Shown here piece after piece: positions 34,587 to 43,194 of a DNA stretch of 50,126 bases. The translations under genes and the position numbers were made by a program. The number at the start of each line of letters is the position of its first letter. The stretch's first letter is position 1. This stretch comes from an uncultured Cryomorphaceae bacterium (GTDB lineage: Bacteria > Bacteroidota > Bacteroidia > Flavobacteriales > Schleiferiaceae): positions 1 through 50,126 of the forward strand of contig CACMMX010000014.1 of assembly GCA_902614915.1 (NCBI GenBank). Direction: 5' to 3'. Under the pieces are notes generated by a model. That model ran no database searches. It had not been told where the DNA came from and worked only from the letters and a program-made list of their open reading frames with translations.

Positions 34587-35828
34587 ATGAACCTGAAGCT
34601 AATTAACATAAAATCCTTGGGCGGGGTGCATAAGGAGGGTATCAAATGGTTACGAGGCGCGGACTTAGCTCATTTCCCATCTATTGAAAATGCCTATCTC
34701 ATCATTAAAGAGGGAAAAATTTCATCATTTGGCCCTATGAGTAATTGTCCTCAAGATGAATTACCTGTTTACAATTGTAGTGGACAACACGTTATACCCG
34801 CCTTTGTAGATTCTCATAGTCACCTTGTCTATGCCGGCACACGTGAAGAAGAATTCAACCTACGACTTTTAGGTGTGAGTTATGAGGAAATTGCAGCAGC
34901 TGGAGGAGGTATTCTAAACAGTGCAGTAAAAGTGAGTAGATCGGATATTAACGAGCTCGTAAGGCAAGCCCAATTTCGTTTACAAAATCTCATCGACTGC
35001 GGCACAGGGACACTTGAAGTGAAAAGCGGATATGGTTTAGACCCGGAAAACGAGTTAAAGCTCTTACGCGCTATCAGAGCGCTCAATAATCAAAGCAGCG
35101 CCACGCTCATTCCCACCTTTTTGGCGGCTCACGCACTGCCAACTTGGGCTAAAGAGCAGGGCATGAACGATGCTAGCTATACGAAACATATGTTAGTTCA
35201 GTGTCTTCCGACGGTGCAATCTGAAGGACTCGCTCTCTTCTTGGACGGCTTCATTGAGCGGGACTATTTCAAACTAAACGCATTGCAGTATTTGATTGAT
35301 GCCAGCGCCCAAAGCGGGCTGCCATTAAAGATTCACGTCAACCAGTTTTACGACATTGGCGGAATTGAAATGGCAGTAGCCGCTCAAGCATTAAGTGTTG
35401 ACCACCTTGAAGTTATGACCCCAGAGGCCATGAAGTCTCTACACGGGAGCAATACCATTGCAACGCTACTTCCTTTATGTAGCTACTTCCTTGGTATCAC
35501 CTTCGGCCCGGCCCGCGAACTCATAGAAAATGACACTATTGTCGCATTGGCCACAGATTATAATCCTGGCTCTTCCCCGGGAGGAAATATGCAGCTCGTT
35601 TGCAATATGGCCTGTACTCAAATGAAGATGACCCCAGCTGAGGCGCTGAATGCAGCCACCTTGAATGGTGCAGCTGCCTTGAACCTTAGCGACCGTAAAG
35701 GCTCTGTAGCCGCAGGTAAAGATGCCGATTTGGTAATCACCAAAAAGATACCTTCAATAGAATACCTATGCTATGATTTCGGAACTAATCACATTCAAAC
35801 CACTATTTTAAGTGGAGAAATACAATGA
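34587..35828 (+). CDS. hutI: Imidazolonepropionase
   Basis: Amidohydrolase-family imidazolonepropionase of 413 aa. It hydrolyses 4-imidazolone-5-propionate to N-formimino-L-glutamate, the third step of histidine degradation. The metal site begins with VIPAFVDSHSHLVYAGTREEE (about 69-89). KSGYGLD (about 147-153), KIHVNQF (about 248-254), SVDHLEV (about 269-275) and ATDYNPGSSP (about 326-335) supply the other ligands and substrate contacts. Its stop overlaps the hutG start (ATGA). hutH and hutU are not in this window. Confidence 0.95.
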   Translation: MNLKLINIKSLGGVHKEGIKWLRGADLAHFPSIENAYLIIKEGKISSFGPMSNCPQDELPVYNCSGQHVIPAFVDSHSHLVYAGTREEEFNLRLLGVSYEEIAAAGGGILNSAVKVSRSDINELVRQAQFRLQNLIDCGTGTLEVKSGYGLDPENELKLLRAIRALNNQSSATLIPTFLAAHALPTWAKEQGMNDASYTKHMLVQCLPTVQSEGLALFLDGFIERDYFKLNALQYLIDASAQSGLPLKIHVNQFYDIGGIEMAVAAQALSVDHLEVMTPEAMKSLHGSNTIATLLPLCSYFLGITFGPARELIENDTIVALATDYNPGSSPGGNMQLVCNMACTQMKMTPAEALNAATLNGAAALNLSDRKGSVAAGKDADLVITKKIPSIEYLCYDFGTNHIQTTILSGEIQ

Positions 35829-36811
35829 GTACAATACTTGAGCATTACACGAACAAAGATCTCCTTAGCCGTACACTTATTCGTCAAGGCGAAGAACGCT
35901 TAGGTCAACGCATTGCAGCCGTCAATGAGAGAGATTGGACCAGCGCCGATTCGCTACCGTACAAATTCATTATTATAGGAATTGAAGAAGATTTTGGCGT
36001 TAGAGCGAATCACGGTCGCGGCGGAGCAAATCGAGCTTTCCAAAGTTTTTTGAATTACTTCCTGAACATGCAGGCGAACCGATTTTTTCCTTCGGACGCC
36101 GTATCGATTTTAGGGGCAGTGGTGCCAACTACATCCGTCGAAGACGATAAAATCGGAGCCTTGCGCGAGGCTACTGCAGCAAACGATCATACGGTAAGCG
36201 CTATAGTACGTAGAATCACTGAATTAGGGGCCATTCCAGTAGTGATTGGCGGTGGCCATAACAATTCCTACGGATGTCTTAAAGGCATTAGCGAAATAAA
36301 AGGACTCGCGATAAACTGTCTGAATATTGATGCACACACAGATTTGAGAAGTAAAGAAGGCAGACACAGTGGTAACGGCTTTACCTATGCAGCAGAGGCG
36401 GGCTACTTAGCGAACTACTTTATGCTTGGGCTGCAAGAGAACCATACTCCTGAGTACGTATGGCAAACGATTGAGCACAACGACGCCTATAATGAGGTAA
36501 GCTTCGAAGATTTGCAATCGGGTGAATTGACCCAAGATGAAGCACTCCTTCATGTTGCAGAACATTTGGGGATGGAGTATGGATTGGAATTAGACGTGGA
36601 TGTTATTGCTAATTTCCCATCAAGCGCACAAAGCGTGAGTGGATTCTCCTTAGATCAAGTTCGTCAAATCATTTACGCGCTCGATATGCTTCCTCACTAC
36701 TTACATCTTTGTGAAGGCCGCGTTACCAGCGAAGAGGAAGGTGATGTTGTAGGAAGAGGATTAGCCCTTCTCGTGTCCGATTTTATAAAAGCGCACGTTT
36801 ACAGCGAGTAA
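35825..36811 (+). CDS. hutG: Formimidoylglutamase (arginase family)
   Basis: Ureohydrolase-family enzyme of 328 aa that splits N-formimino-glutamate to glutamate and formamide at a binuclear Mn site. VVIGGGHNNSYG (about 138-149) holds the first His ligand. LNIDAHTDLRSKEG (about 168-181) has the Asp/His cluster, and LELDVDVIANFPSSAQSVSG (about 256-275) the last Asp pair. Context decides against arginase or agmatinase: it lies between hutI (4-bp overlap) and ftcD (1-bp gap). Confidence 0.9.
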   Translation: MSTILEHYTNKDLLSRTLIRQGEERLGQRIAAVNERDWTSADSLPYKFIIIGIEEDFGVRANHGRGGANRAFQSFLNYFLNMQANRFFPSDAVSILGAVVPTTSVEDDKIGALREATAANDHTVSAIVRRITELGAIPVVIGGGHNNSYGCLKGISEIKGLAINCLNIDAHTDLRSKEGRHSGNGFTYAAEAGYLANYFMLGLQENHTPEYVWQTIEHNDAYNEVSFEDLQSGELTQDEALLHVAEHLGMEYGLELDVDVIANFPSSAQSVSGFSLDQVRQIIYALDMLPHYLHLCEGRVTSEEEGDVVGRGLALLVSDFIKAHVYSE

Positions 36812-36812
36812 T

Positions 36813-37724
36813 ATGAGCTACCGGATAGAATGCATACCTAACGTTAGCACCGCCGATTCGGCCATCTTGGACCGCATTGTTGCCGCAGTGAAAGCTTCGG
36901 ATGGCGTAACACTGCATTTTGTAGATTCCGGTAAAAGCGCCAACCGTACGGTATTTACATATCTCGGTCCCGTAAACCAAGTTTTAAAGGCCACTGAACA
37001 GCTCTTTGCCATTGCTCTAAGCGAGATAAATATGCGCGAGCACCAAGGTATTCACCCACGAATGGGCGCTGTGGACGTCTGTCCTTTCGTTTTACTCGAC
37101 AATGAATCCTATGCAGAAGACTTACTCCGGCGTGTAGGTGTATTCGCCCAAGAAATAAGTACGAAATACGATGTAGCTATTTATGGCTACGAGGATTTAG
37201 CGACCAAGCCAAGTCGAAAAAACCTCACAGCAGTCCGCCGAGGAGAATATGAAGGCCTAGCGAAAAGATTTCAAGGCGGTGACCTGCCAGACTTTGGACC
37301 ACAATCTTTCGACAGCAATATTGAACTTCATGGGGCTACAGCAATGAGCGTTCGCCCTTTGATGGTAGCGTATAACGTAAATCTTGAAGGTGGTGAATTG
37401 CAAAATCGACTTAAGGCAGCCAAAACCATCGCTGGAATAATTCGTGAGCGAGACGGTGGCATGCCTGGTGTAAAAGCCATTGGGTGGTATTTACCCGACC
37501 TAAATCTCGTGCAAGTAAGCTGCAACCTCACCAAGCCTCACGAGGCCGGTGTGTGTGAAGTGTTCAAGATAGTGCAGGAGTTGGCCGAAGGATTAGGGTT
37601 TGAGGTCCATTCTTCAGAATTGATAGGTTGTATTCCTCAAAGCCAATTCACTACGATGACTTGGAAAGAATTAGGATTTGGGCAGTACAAAATTTTCAAT
37701 GAGAAAAGAATACTACCTTTGTAA
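36813..37724 (+). CDS. ftcD: Glutamate formimidoyltransferase
   Basis: Formiminotransferase of 303 aa that moves the formimino group from formiminoglutamate to tetrahydrofolate. ECIPNVSTADSAILDRIV (about 5-22), REHQGIHPRMGAVDVCPFV (about 75-93) and GVKAIGWYLP (about 218-227) are conserved. It corresponds only to the N-terminal half of animal FTCD; the cyclodeaminase half is absent. It is the last gene of the hut operon. Together with hutG it gives two alternative fates for the same intermediate. Confidence 0.93.
   Translation: MSYRIECIPNVSTADSAILDRIVAAVKASDGVTLHFVDSGKSANRTVFTYLGPVNQVLKATEQLFAIALSEINMREHQGIHPRMGAVDVCPFVLLDNESYAEDLLRRVGVFAQEISTKYDVAIYGYEDLATKPSRKNLTAVRRGEYEGLAKRFQGGDLPDFGPQSFDSNIELHGATAMSVRPLMVAYNVNLEGGELQNRLKAAKTIAGIIRERDGGMPGVKAIGWYLPDLNLVQVSCNLTKPHEAGVCEVFKIVQELAEGLGFEVHSSELIGCIPQSQFTTMTWKELGFGQYKIFNEKRILPL
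37714..37721 (+). promoter_or_regulatory. Possible promoter -7 element (TACCTTTG) of the receptor/lipoprotein pair
   Basis: A perfect TAnnTTTG match overlapping the last codons of ftcD, 59 bp before the receptor ATG at 37781. No TTG at -33 was seen. Confidence 0.4.
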
Positions 37725-37780
37725 ATAATCTAAACAAATGGCATAGTTTTCATTCTTTGAAGCTTAATAATATATTATCT

Positions 37781-40156
37781 ATGAAAATCAGAATGGCGCT
37801 GGTTTTACTGCTGATATCAAACTCAATTTCGGCACAAAACCGCACCTTAAGTGGATATATCTATGACTTTCAGACTGGTGAGGCACTAATTGGTGTGAAT
37901 ATCTGGTCACCAGAGCTCAAGCTCGGTACCTCCTCAAATACATATGGATTTTATTCTTTCACACTACCAAAAGGAGTGCATGTGATTCGTCTTACCTCTT
38001 TTGGTTACGAAAACAAGCAATTCGAGATTGATCTTTCAGAAAACTTGGAATTCAACTTTCAACTCAAGACCTCGAATAATCTATTAAACGAAGTAGATGT
38101 AATAGCCTCTGGAGGTCAGACTATTCAAGAGCAAGTTCAAATGTCGAAAATGGAAGTCCCCATAAAACAACTCAAATCATTACCGGCAATTTTAGGTGAA
38201 GTGGACATAATGAAAACTTTACAACTTTTGCCGGGCATCCAAAGTGGCGGGGAAGGGACCTCTGGGCTCTATGTTCGAGGAGGTTCGCCAGATCAAAACC
38301 TTATTCTCTTGGATGGAGTGCCGTTATATAACGTAAATCACTTGTTTGGATTCTTCTCAGTTTTCAACGCCGATGCAATTTCAAACATAAGCCTCACAAA
38401 AGGCGGATTTCCAGCGCGTTATGGGGGACGCCTTTCATCAGTACTTGAAATAAATATGAAGGAAGGTAATATGAACGAATTTCACGGAGATGCCACTGCT
38501 TCGATTATCTCTTCAAAATTGACCTTAGAAGGCCCCATAATCAAGGACAAGGCGTCATTTATGATAAGCGGTAGACGGACATACCTAGACGTTATTGCAC
38601 GGCCTTTTATAACTTCTAGTAATAACAACAACCCAAATCAGCAAACTTCACCTAAATATTATTTCTACGATACTAACGGGAAAATCAATTACAAAATTGG
38701 TAAAAGAGATCGCGTTTACTTAAGTCATTTTCAGGGTCAAGACAACTTCGGAATAAAGGATAAATATTCTGATAGCTCGAGAACTGAGGAGTTCGATTTT
38801 GGTATCGATTGGATGAACAGTATCACTGCGCTTAGATGGAACCATCAATGGAGTCCAAAGCTATTCTCTAATGCAACCATAACCCGATCGCTCTACAAGT
38901 TTAACACTAGGGCTGTCTCTGAAACCTCTTTTCTACCCAATTTTCCGGACACCACTGGACAAGAAATTGAAAATATAGCGGCTCTATATTTATCTGGAAT
39001 CGAAGATTATGGAAGCCGAATAGATTTTGATTATGCACACAATCCGCTTCATTATGTAAGATTAGGAGCCGGATACACCAATCATAAGTTTACCCCAGGT
39101 GCCACCAATCTTAGATTCGCAAGTACAGGCTTTAATCTTGATACTTCCTTAGGTAGTCAAAGTATTTTATCGGACGAATTCTTTGCCTATGTAGAGGAAG
39201 AATGGAACATCGGAGAGAATTTCAAAGTGAATGTAGGTCTTCACTTTGCAGGATTAGCCGTGCAAAATGAGACCTATACATCTTTGCAACCAAGAATTGG
39301 TCTAAACTACACTTTACCCGGTGATGTCGCTCTCAAAGCCTCATACGCAGATATGATGCAATTTGTTAACTTATTGACTAATGAGGGAATTGGATTACCC
39401 ACAGACTTATGGGTACCCTCCACAGCAACCATCAAACCACAAACTTCTCGTCAATATGCGGCTGGATTAGCAAAAAATTTAGGTGCATTTGAAGTTAGTA
39501 TAGAAGGGTATTACAAGGACATGCAAAACCTCGTTAGTTACAAGGAAGGAGCCAATTTTATTTTCTCTCTCAACGAAGATTGGGAAAACAAAATCACTCA
39601 AGGGAACGGACAAAGTTTCGGTACAGAGCTTTTTGTACAGAAAAAAAAGGGCAAAACCTCCGGTTGGATAGGCTATACGCTTGCATGGAGCTATCGCCAA
39701 TTTGAAGAAATTAATGACGGTCAACGTTATTTCTTCACCTACGACAGGCGACACGATTTTTCCGCAGTACTTACCCATGAAATCACCGATAACATTCAAT
39801 TTAGCGGCGCTTGGGTTTATGGAACAGGACGCGCTATTACTCTTCCTGAATATGAATATGTGTCTTCCATACCTAATGGCCTAAGTTGGTACCAGCAACA
39901 GCAGGTTTTAATTCAAAGACCAACGGATAAAAATTCGTTCCGTATGAGTGCCTATCACAGATTGGATTTAAGTTTTAGTTTTCACAGAAAACGTGAACAT
40001 TATAATCGTTGGTGGATGATTAGTGCCTACAATACCTATAACAATCTTAATCCATTCTTTTTTGAAACAAGAACAGATGCAAGCGGAAATACTACACTGC
40101 GTGAATATGGCCTCTTCCCTATTATTCCGTCAATTGCCTACCGCATAAAATTTTAA
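37781..40156 (+). CDS. TonB-dependent receptor with carboxypeptidase-like domain
   Basis: Outer-membrane receptor of 791 aa from the ATG of MKIRMALVLLLISNSISAQ, a clear signal peptide; a TTG 24 bp upstream is less likely. A CarboxypepD-like beta domain (about 20-105, GYIYDFQTGEALIGVNIW) precedes the plug (about 120-235), with GEVDIMKTLQLLPGIQSGGE, LYVRGGSPDQNLILLDGVPL and GGFPARYGGRLSSVL. The rest is the barrel, ending in YRIKF. This is the SusC-like receptor type that pairs with DUF4249 lipoproteins, one of which follows after 3 bp. Substrate unknown; no polysaccharide-utilisation enzymes are nearby, so a peptide, siderophore or small molecule is possible. Confidence 0.93.
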   Translation: MKIRMALVLLLISNSISAQNRTLSGYIYDFQTGEALIGVNIWSPELKLGTSSNTYGFYSFTLPKGVHVIRLTSFGYENKQFEIDLSENLEFNFQLKTSNNLLNEVDVIASGGQTIQEQVQMSKMEVPIKQLKSLPAILGEVDIMKTLQLLPGIQSGGEGTSGLYVRGGSPDQNLILLDGVPLYNVNHLFGFFSVFNADAISNISLTKGGFPARYGGRLSSVLEINMKEGNMNEFHGDATASIISSKLTLEGPIIKDKASFMISGRRTYLDVIARPFITSSNNNNPNQQTSPKYYFYDTNGKINYKIGKRDRVYLSHFQGQDNFGIKDKYSDSSRTEEFDFGIDWMNSITALRWNHQWSPKLFSNATITRSLYKFNTRAVSETSFLPNFPDTTGQEIENIAALYLSGIEDYGSRIDFDYAHNPLHYVRLGAGYTNHKFTPGATNLRFASTGFNLDTSLGSQSILSDEFFAYVEEEWNIGENFKVNVGLHFAGLAVQNETYTSLQPRIGLNYTLPGDVALKASYADMMQFVNLLTNEGIGLPTDLWVPSTATIKPQTSRQYAAGLAKNLGAFEVSIEGYYKDMQNLVSYKEGANFIFSLNEDWENKITQGNGQSFGTELFVQKKKGKTSGWIGYTLAWSYRQFEEINDGQRYFFTYDRRHDFSAVLTHEITDNIQFSGAWVYGTGRAITLPEYEYVSSIPNGLSWYQQQQVLIQRPTDKNSFRMSAYHRLDLSFSFHRKREHYNRWWMISAYNTYNNLNPFFFETRTDASGNTTLREYGLFPIIPSIAYRIKF

Positions 40157-40159
40157 ACA

Positions 40160-41044
40160 ATGAAAAAGATTTTTATCCCTTTACTAGTATCAATAGCTTT
40201 ATTCTCATGCGAACGATGGGAAGAGGGAATTGCACGTGATATTGTTCTTCCACCTCACAACCCTCAGATTGCGGCATCTCTATTTATTGATTCAATGGAT
40301 AGCACATTGAACGCAACTATTAGTAAAACAGGTGGACTGTTTGATACCACGAGTACAAATGTCATTAAAAATGCTAAAGTCAAACTCTATAGAGATGGTG
40401 CCCTGCTGCATGATTTAAATGACTTTAGTAATAATCAGACGTACTACAAATTCCTCGCAGAACAAATTGGGATTGTAAATGGAGCATTGATTTTCGAGGT
40501 CCATCACCCTGATTTTGAAACAGTAAGTGCTACCCAAAGTTTTCCTGAAAAAGCAGTTTTTACAACTAAAGTCGATTACGGTGGAACTACTTTTTTTGAC
40601 GAAACCTCTGATGCGCTTACCATTTCATTTACAGATATACCTGAAGAAAATCAGCATTACCTTATAAACATCCATGCGCACTACAGAAGCGGAATTACGG
40701 GTCAGGATACTGCTGAGTATTTTCCACTCTATTTGGAAACTACTAATCAAAATGCAACCCGAATTAATGAATATGGAATCTTATTATCAGAAGAAGGAAT
40801 AAATCGAAATTTAGCTATTCGATTTGCCACTGGAATAAATTCCATCAACTACCTTTTTCAGTTGGAATATAGAATAACCGTAAGCACCTTAAGTAACGAG
40901 TTGTACAAATTCTATCAAAGCTATAGTGCTTTACAAAATTCTCAGGGTAATCCGTTTGCAGAACCTGTCATTCTCTACAGTAACATGAGTAATGATATAG
41001 GCTGCTTCGGGGTAAGTACCACACTAAAAAAATGGGATGGATAG
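40160..41044 (+). CDS. DUF4249-type lipoprotein
   Basis: Lipoprotein of 294 aa. MKKIFIPLLVSIALFSC is the SPII signal. The pattern CERWEEGIARDIVLPPHNPQ, an early beta domain with NAKVKLYRDGALLHDL (about 73-88) and a later LSISF/YLINIHAHY region matches the DUF4249 family that accompanies TonB-dependent receptors in Bacteroidota. It probably covers or assists the receptor at the cell surface, as SusD does for SusC, although DUF4249 function is not established. It is co-transcribed with the receptor (3-bp gap). Confidence 0.85.
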   Translation: MKKIFIPLLVSIALFSCERWEEGIARDIVLPPHNPQIAASLFIDSMDSTLNATISKTGGLFDTTSTNVIKNAKVKLYRDGALLHDLNDFSNNQTYYKFLAEQIGIVNGALIFEVHHPDFETVSATQSFPEKAVFTTKVDYGGTTFFDETSDALTISFTDIPEENQHYLINIHAHYRSGITGQDTAEYFPLYLETTNQNATRINEYGILLSEEGINRNLAIRFATGINSINYLFQLEYRITVSTLSNELYKFYQSYSALQNSQGNPFAEPVILYSNMSNDIGCFGVSTTLKKWDG

Positions 41045-41107
41045 AAATCATCTAATTTAACCAATAAACAACTCCCATTTTTTTTACTGAGAGAAGTAAA
41101 AGTAAAA

Positions 41108-41127
41108 ATGACACACTTGATTGTCAT
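41108..41127. promoter_or_regulatory. Inverted repeat ATGACA-N8-TGTCAT upstream of htpG
   Basis: A perfect 6-bp inverted repeat with an 8-base spacer, 29 bp before a sigma-54-like promoter. Another TGTCA follows at 41130-41134. It may be an activator site for that promoter. Confidence 0.38.
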
Positions 41128-41156
41128 CCTGTCAGTTGAATAGTAACTTAAACTAA

Positions 41157-41173
41157 TTGGCACAAGTGTTGAA
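41157..41173 (+). promoter_or_regulatory. Sigma-54-like promoter of htpG
   Basis: TTGGCACAAGTGTTGAA has the -24 block TGGCAC and, at exact sigma-54 spacing, TTGA in place of TTGC at -12. The expected start would be near 41184, giving a leader of about 19 bases before the htpG ATG. The A instead of C at -12 is a mismatch in an important position. Confidence 0.5.
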
Positions 41174-41202
41174 CTGTAAGGTGAAATTCAAACAATAACA
41201 AA

Positions 41203-43095
41203 ATGTCTAAAGGATCTATTAATGTTACAGCACAGAACATCTTTCCAATCATTAAGAAGTTCTTATACAGTGACCAAGAAATTTTCCTACGCGAACTCGT
41301 TTCTAATGCTGTAGATGCCACCCAAAAATTGAAAACGCTCACCAACTTAGGAGAAGCTAAGGGAGAATTGGGAGACTTGACCATTCATGTTAAAACGGAT
41401 AAAAAAGCTAAGACTCTAAGTATAATCGACCGAGGCATTGGCATGACCGCTGAAGAGATTGAAAAATACATCAATCAAGTAGCTTTTTCTGGAGCAGAAG
41501 AGTTCGTTAAAGAATACGAAGGTAAAATGGATGGAGCGGATTTAATTGGCCACTTCGGACTAGGATTTTATTCCGCATTTATGGTTGCTAAAAAAGTTGA
41601 AATCTTAACTAAATCTCACAAGGATGCACCAGCGGTTAAATGGAGCTGTAAAGGAAACCCAGAGTTTGAATTGACTGAAATAAAAAAAGAAGACAGAGGT
41701 ACGGAAATAAGATTACACATTGCCAAGGATAGCGAAGATTTTTTAGAAGAGAGTAAAATCAATGAGCTCTTATCTAAATACGCTAAGTTCATGCCCATAA
41801 GTATTCAATACGGTGACAAAGATGAGAGCTTTAATGCTGCTGCTGAGGGAGAGGAAGCTAAGTGGGAAACCAAAAAAGTTCCGAACGTTATAAACAATAC
41901 AAACCCAGCATGGGTGCGTAAACCAGGTGATCTGAAAGATGAAGACTATAAAGAATTCTATCGTGAGCTCTATCCCATGAGCTTTGAGCAACCTTTATTT
42001 AACATTCATTTGAATGTAGACTATCCTTTCAATTTGACAGGTGTTCTCTACTTTCCAAAAATAAAACCGAATGTTGAACCTCAACGAAATAAAATACAAC
42101 TGTTTCAAAAGCAAGTCTTTGTAACAGATAGCGTAGAAGGGATAGTCCCCGATTTTCTTACCCTACTCCATGGTGTCATTGACTCTCCTGATATTCCTTT
42201 GAATGTAAGTCGCTCTTATCTGCAAGCTGATGGAAATGTCAAGAAAATTTCTTCGCACATTACTAAAAAGGTCTCGGATAAGTTAGATGAAATGTTCCGC
42301 AAAGACCGCAAGGATTTTGAAGCCAAGTGGAACGACATGAAAATTATCATCGAATACGGAATGCTTACAGAAGATAAGTTCTTTAATAAAGCGAAAAAAT
42401 TTGCGCTTTATGAAGACACTGAAGGCAAATTACACACTTTTGATGCCTATTTAAAATTGATTAAGAAGAATCAAACGGATAAGGATGACAAAACAGTTGT
42501 ACTTTACGCGTCGCACAAAGACAGCCAACATAGCTATGTGGAAGCAGCCAAATCAAAAGGTTACCAAGTTCTTCTTCTAGACTCTCCGCTCACTTCACAC
42601 CTCATTCAGAAATTAGAAGGTGCCTACAGCGATACTACTTTTGCTCGTGTGGATTCGGACTTAATCGATAATCTAATCAAGAAAGACGAAACAAGAGTTG
42701 CTAAGCTCAGTGACAAACAGAAAGAAGAACTGAAGGCACGCCTTGAGTCCATCGTTCCTAAGGAGAAATTCACTCTTAAGTTAGAAGATATGGACTCAAC
42801 AGAGGCACCTCTGGTAATCACAGTCCCAGAATTCATGCGCCGTATGAAAGAAATGCAGATGACTGGTGGCGGCGGAATGATGGGAATGAGTGATTTTCCT
42901 GAGATGTACGATTTAGTTGTAAATGCCAATCATAATCTCGCATCTAAAATATTGGATACGGAGGACGAGGGCGTACGCGCTAGCGCAGTTAATCAAGCAC
43001 TAGATTTAGCTAAGTTGCAACAAAACTTGCTTCATGGTGAAGAATTGACTGCCTTTATTGCACGTTCATATGAAATGCTCGAAGAAAACAAGTAG
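41203..43095 (+). CDS. htpG: Hsp90-family chaperone HtpG
   Basis: Cytosolic ATP-dependent chaperone of 630 aa, full length. The GHKL ATPase domain has FLRELVSNAVDATQKL (about 29-44, with the catalytic Glu and Asn), IDRGIGMTAEEIE (about 74-86) and GHFGLGFYSAFMV (about 115-127). The middle domain includes PLFNIHLNVDYPFNLTGVLY and LNVSRSYLQAD. The C-terminal dimerisation part contains a Gly/Met-rich loop GGGGMMGMSD near 574-583. The gene is monocistronic with a strong terminator after it and a sigma-54-like promoter before it. Confidence 0.97.
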   Translation: MSKGSINVTAQNIFPIIKKFLYSDQEIFLRELVSNAVDATQKLKTLTNLGEAKGELGDLTIHVKTDKKAKTLSIIDRGIGMTAEEIEKYINQVAFSGAEEFVKEYEGKMDGADLIGHFGLGFYSAFMVAKKVEILTKSHKDAPAVKWSCKGNPEFELTEIKKEDRGTEIRLHIAKDSEDFLEESKINELLSKYAKFMPISIQYGDKDESFNAAAEGEEAKWETKKVPNVINNTNPAWVRKPGDLKDEDYKEFYRELYPMSFEQPLFNIHLNVDYPFNLTGVLYFPKIKPNVEPQRNKIQLFQKQVFVTDSVEGIVPDFLTLLHGVIDSPDIPLNVSRSYLQADGNVKKISSHITKKVSDKLDEMFRKDRKDFEAKWNDMKIIIEYGMLTEDKFFNKAKKFALYEDTEGKLHTFDAYLKLIKKNQTDKDDKTVVLYASHKDSQHSYVEAAKSKGYQVLLLDSPLTSHLIQKLEGAYSDTTFARVDSDLIDNLIKKDETRVAKLSDKQKEELKARLESIVPKEKFTLKLEDMDSTEAPLVITVPEFMRRMKEMQMTGGGGMMGMSDFPEMYDLVVNANHNLASKILDTEDEGVRASAVNQALDLAKLQQNLLHGEELTAFIARSYEMLEENK

Positions 43096-43139
43096 TATCT
43101 CTTTTTACTAAAAAGATTACGTTAAATCTTGAAATTCAA

Positions 43140-43164
43140 GGGGGCCAATGGCTCCCTTTTTTTT
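43140..43164 (+). terminator. Intrinsic terminator of htpG
   Basis: GGGGGCC pairs with GGCTCCC (one G.T pair) across a 3-base loop, followed by eight Ts. It lies 44 bp after the htpG stop and before the phosphohexomutase start, and it argues that the mutase start is the ATG at 43195 rather than an earlier TTG. Confidence 0.88.
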
Positions 43165-43194
43165 ATTTTCACTCCTTCTAAAATTACTCAATAC

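Noticed and set aside
34541-34645. 35-residue N-terminal extension of aroC
   Set aside because: It covers the divergent hutI start and promoter region; chorismate synthases begin at MPGNTIG-like sequence.
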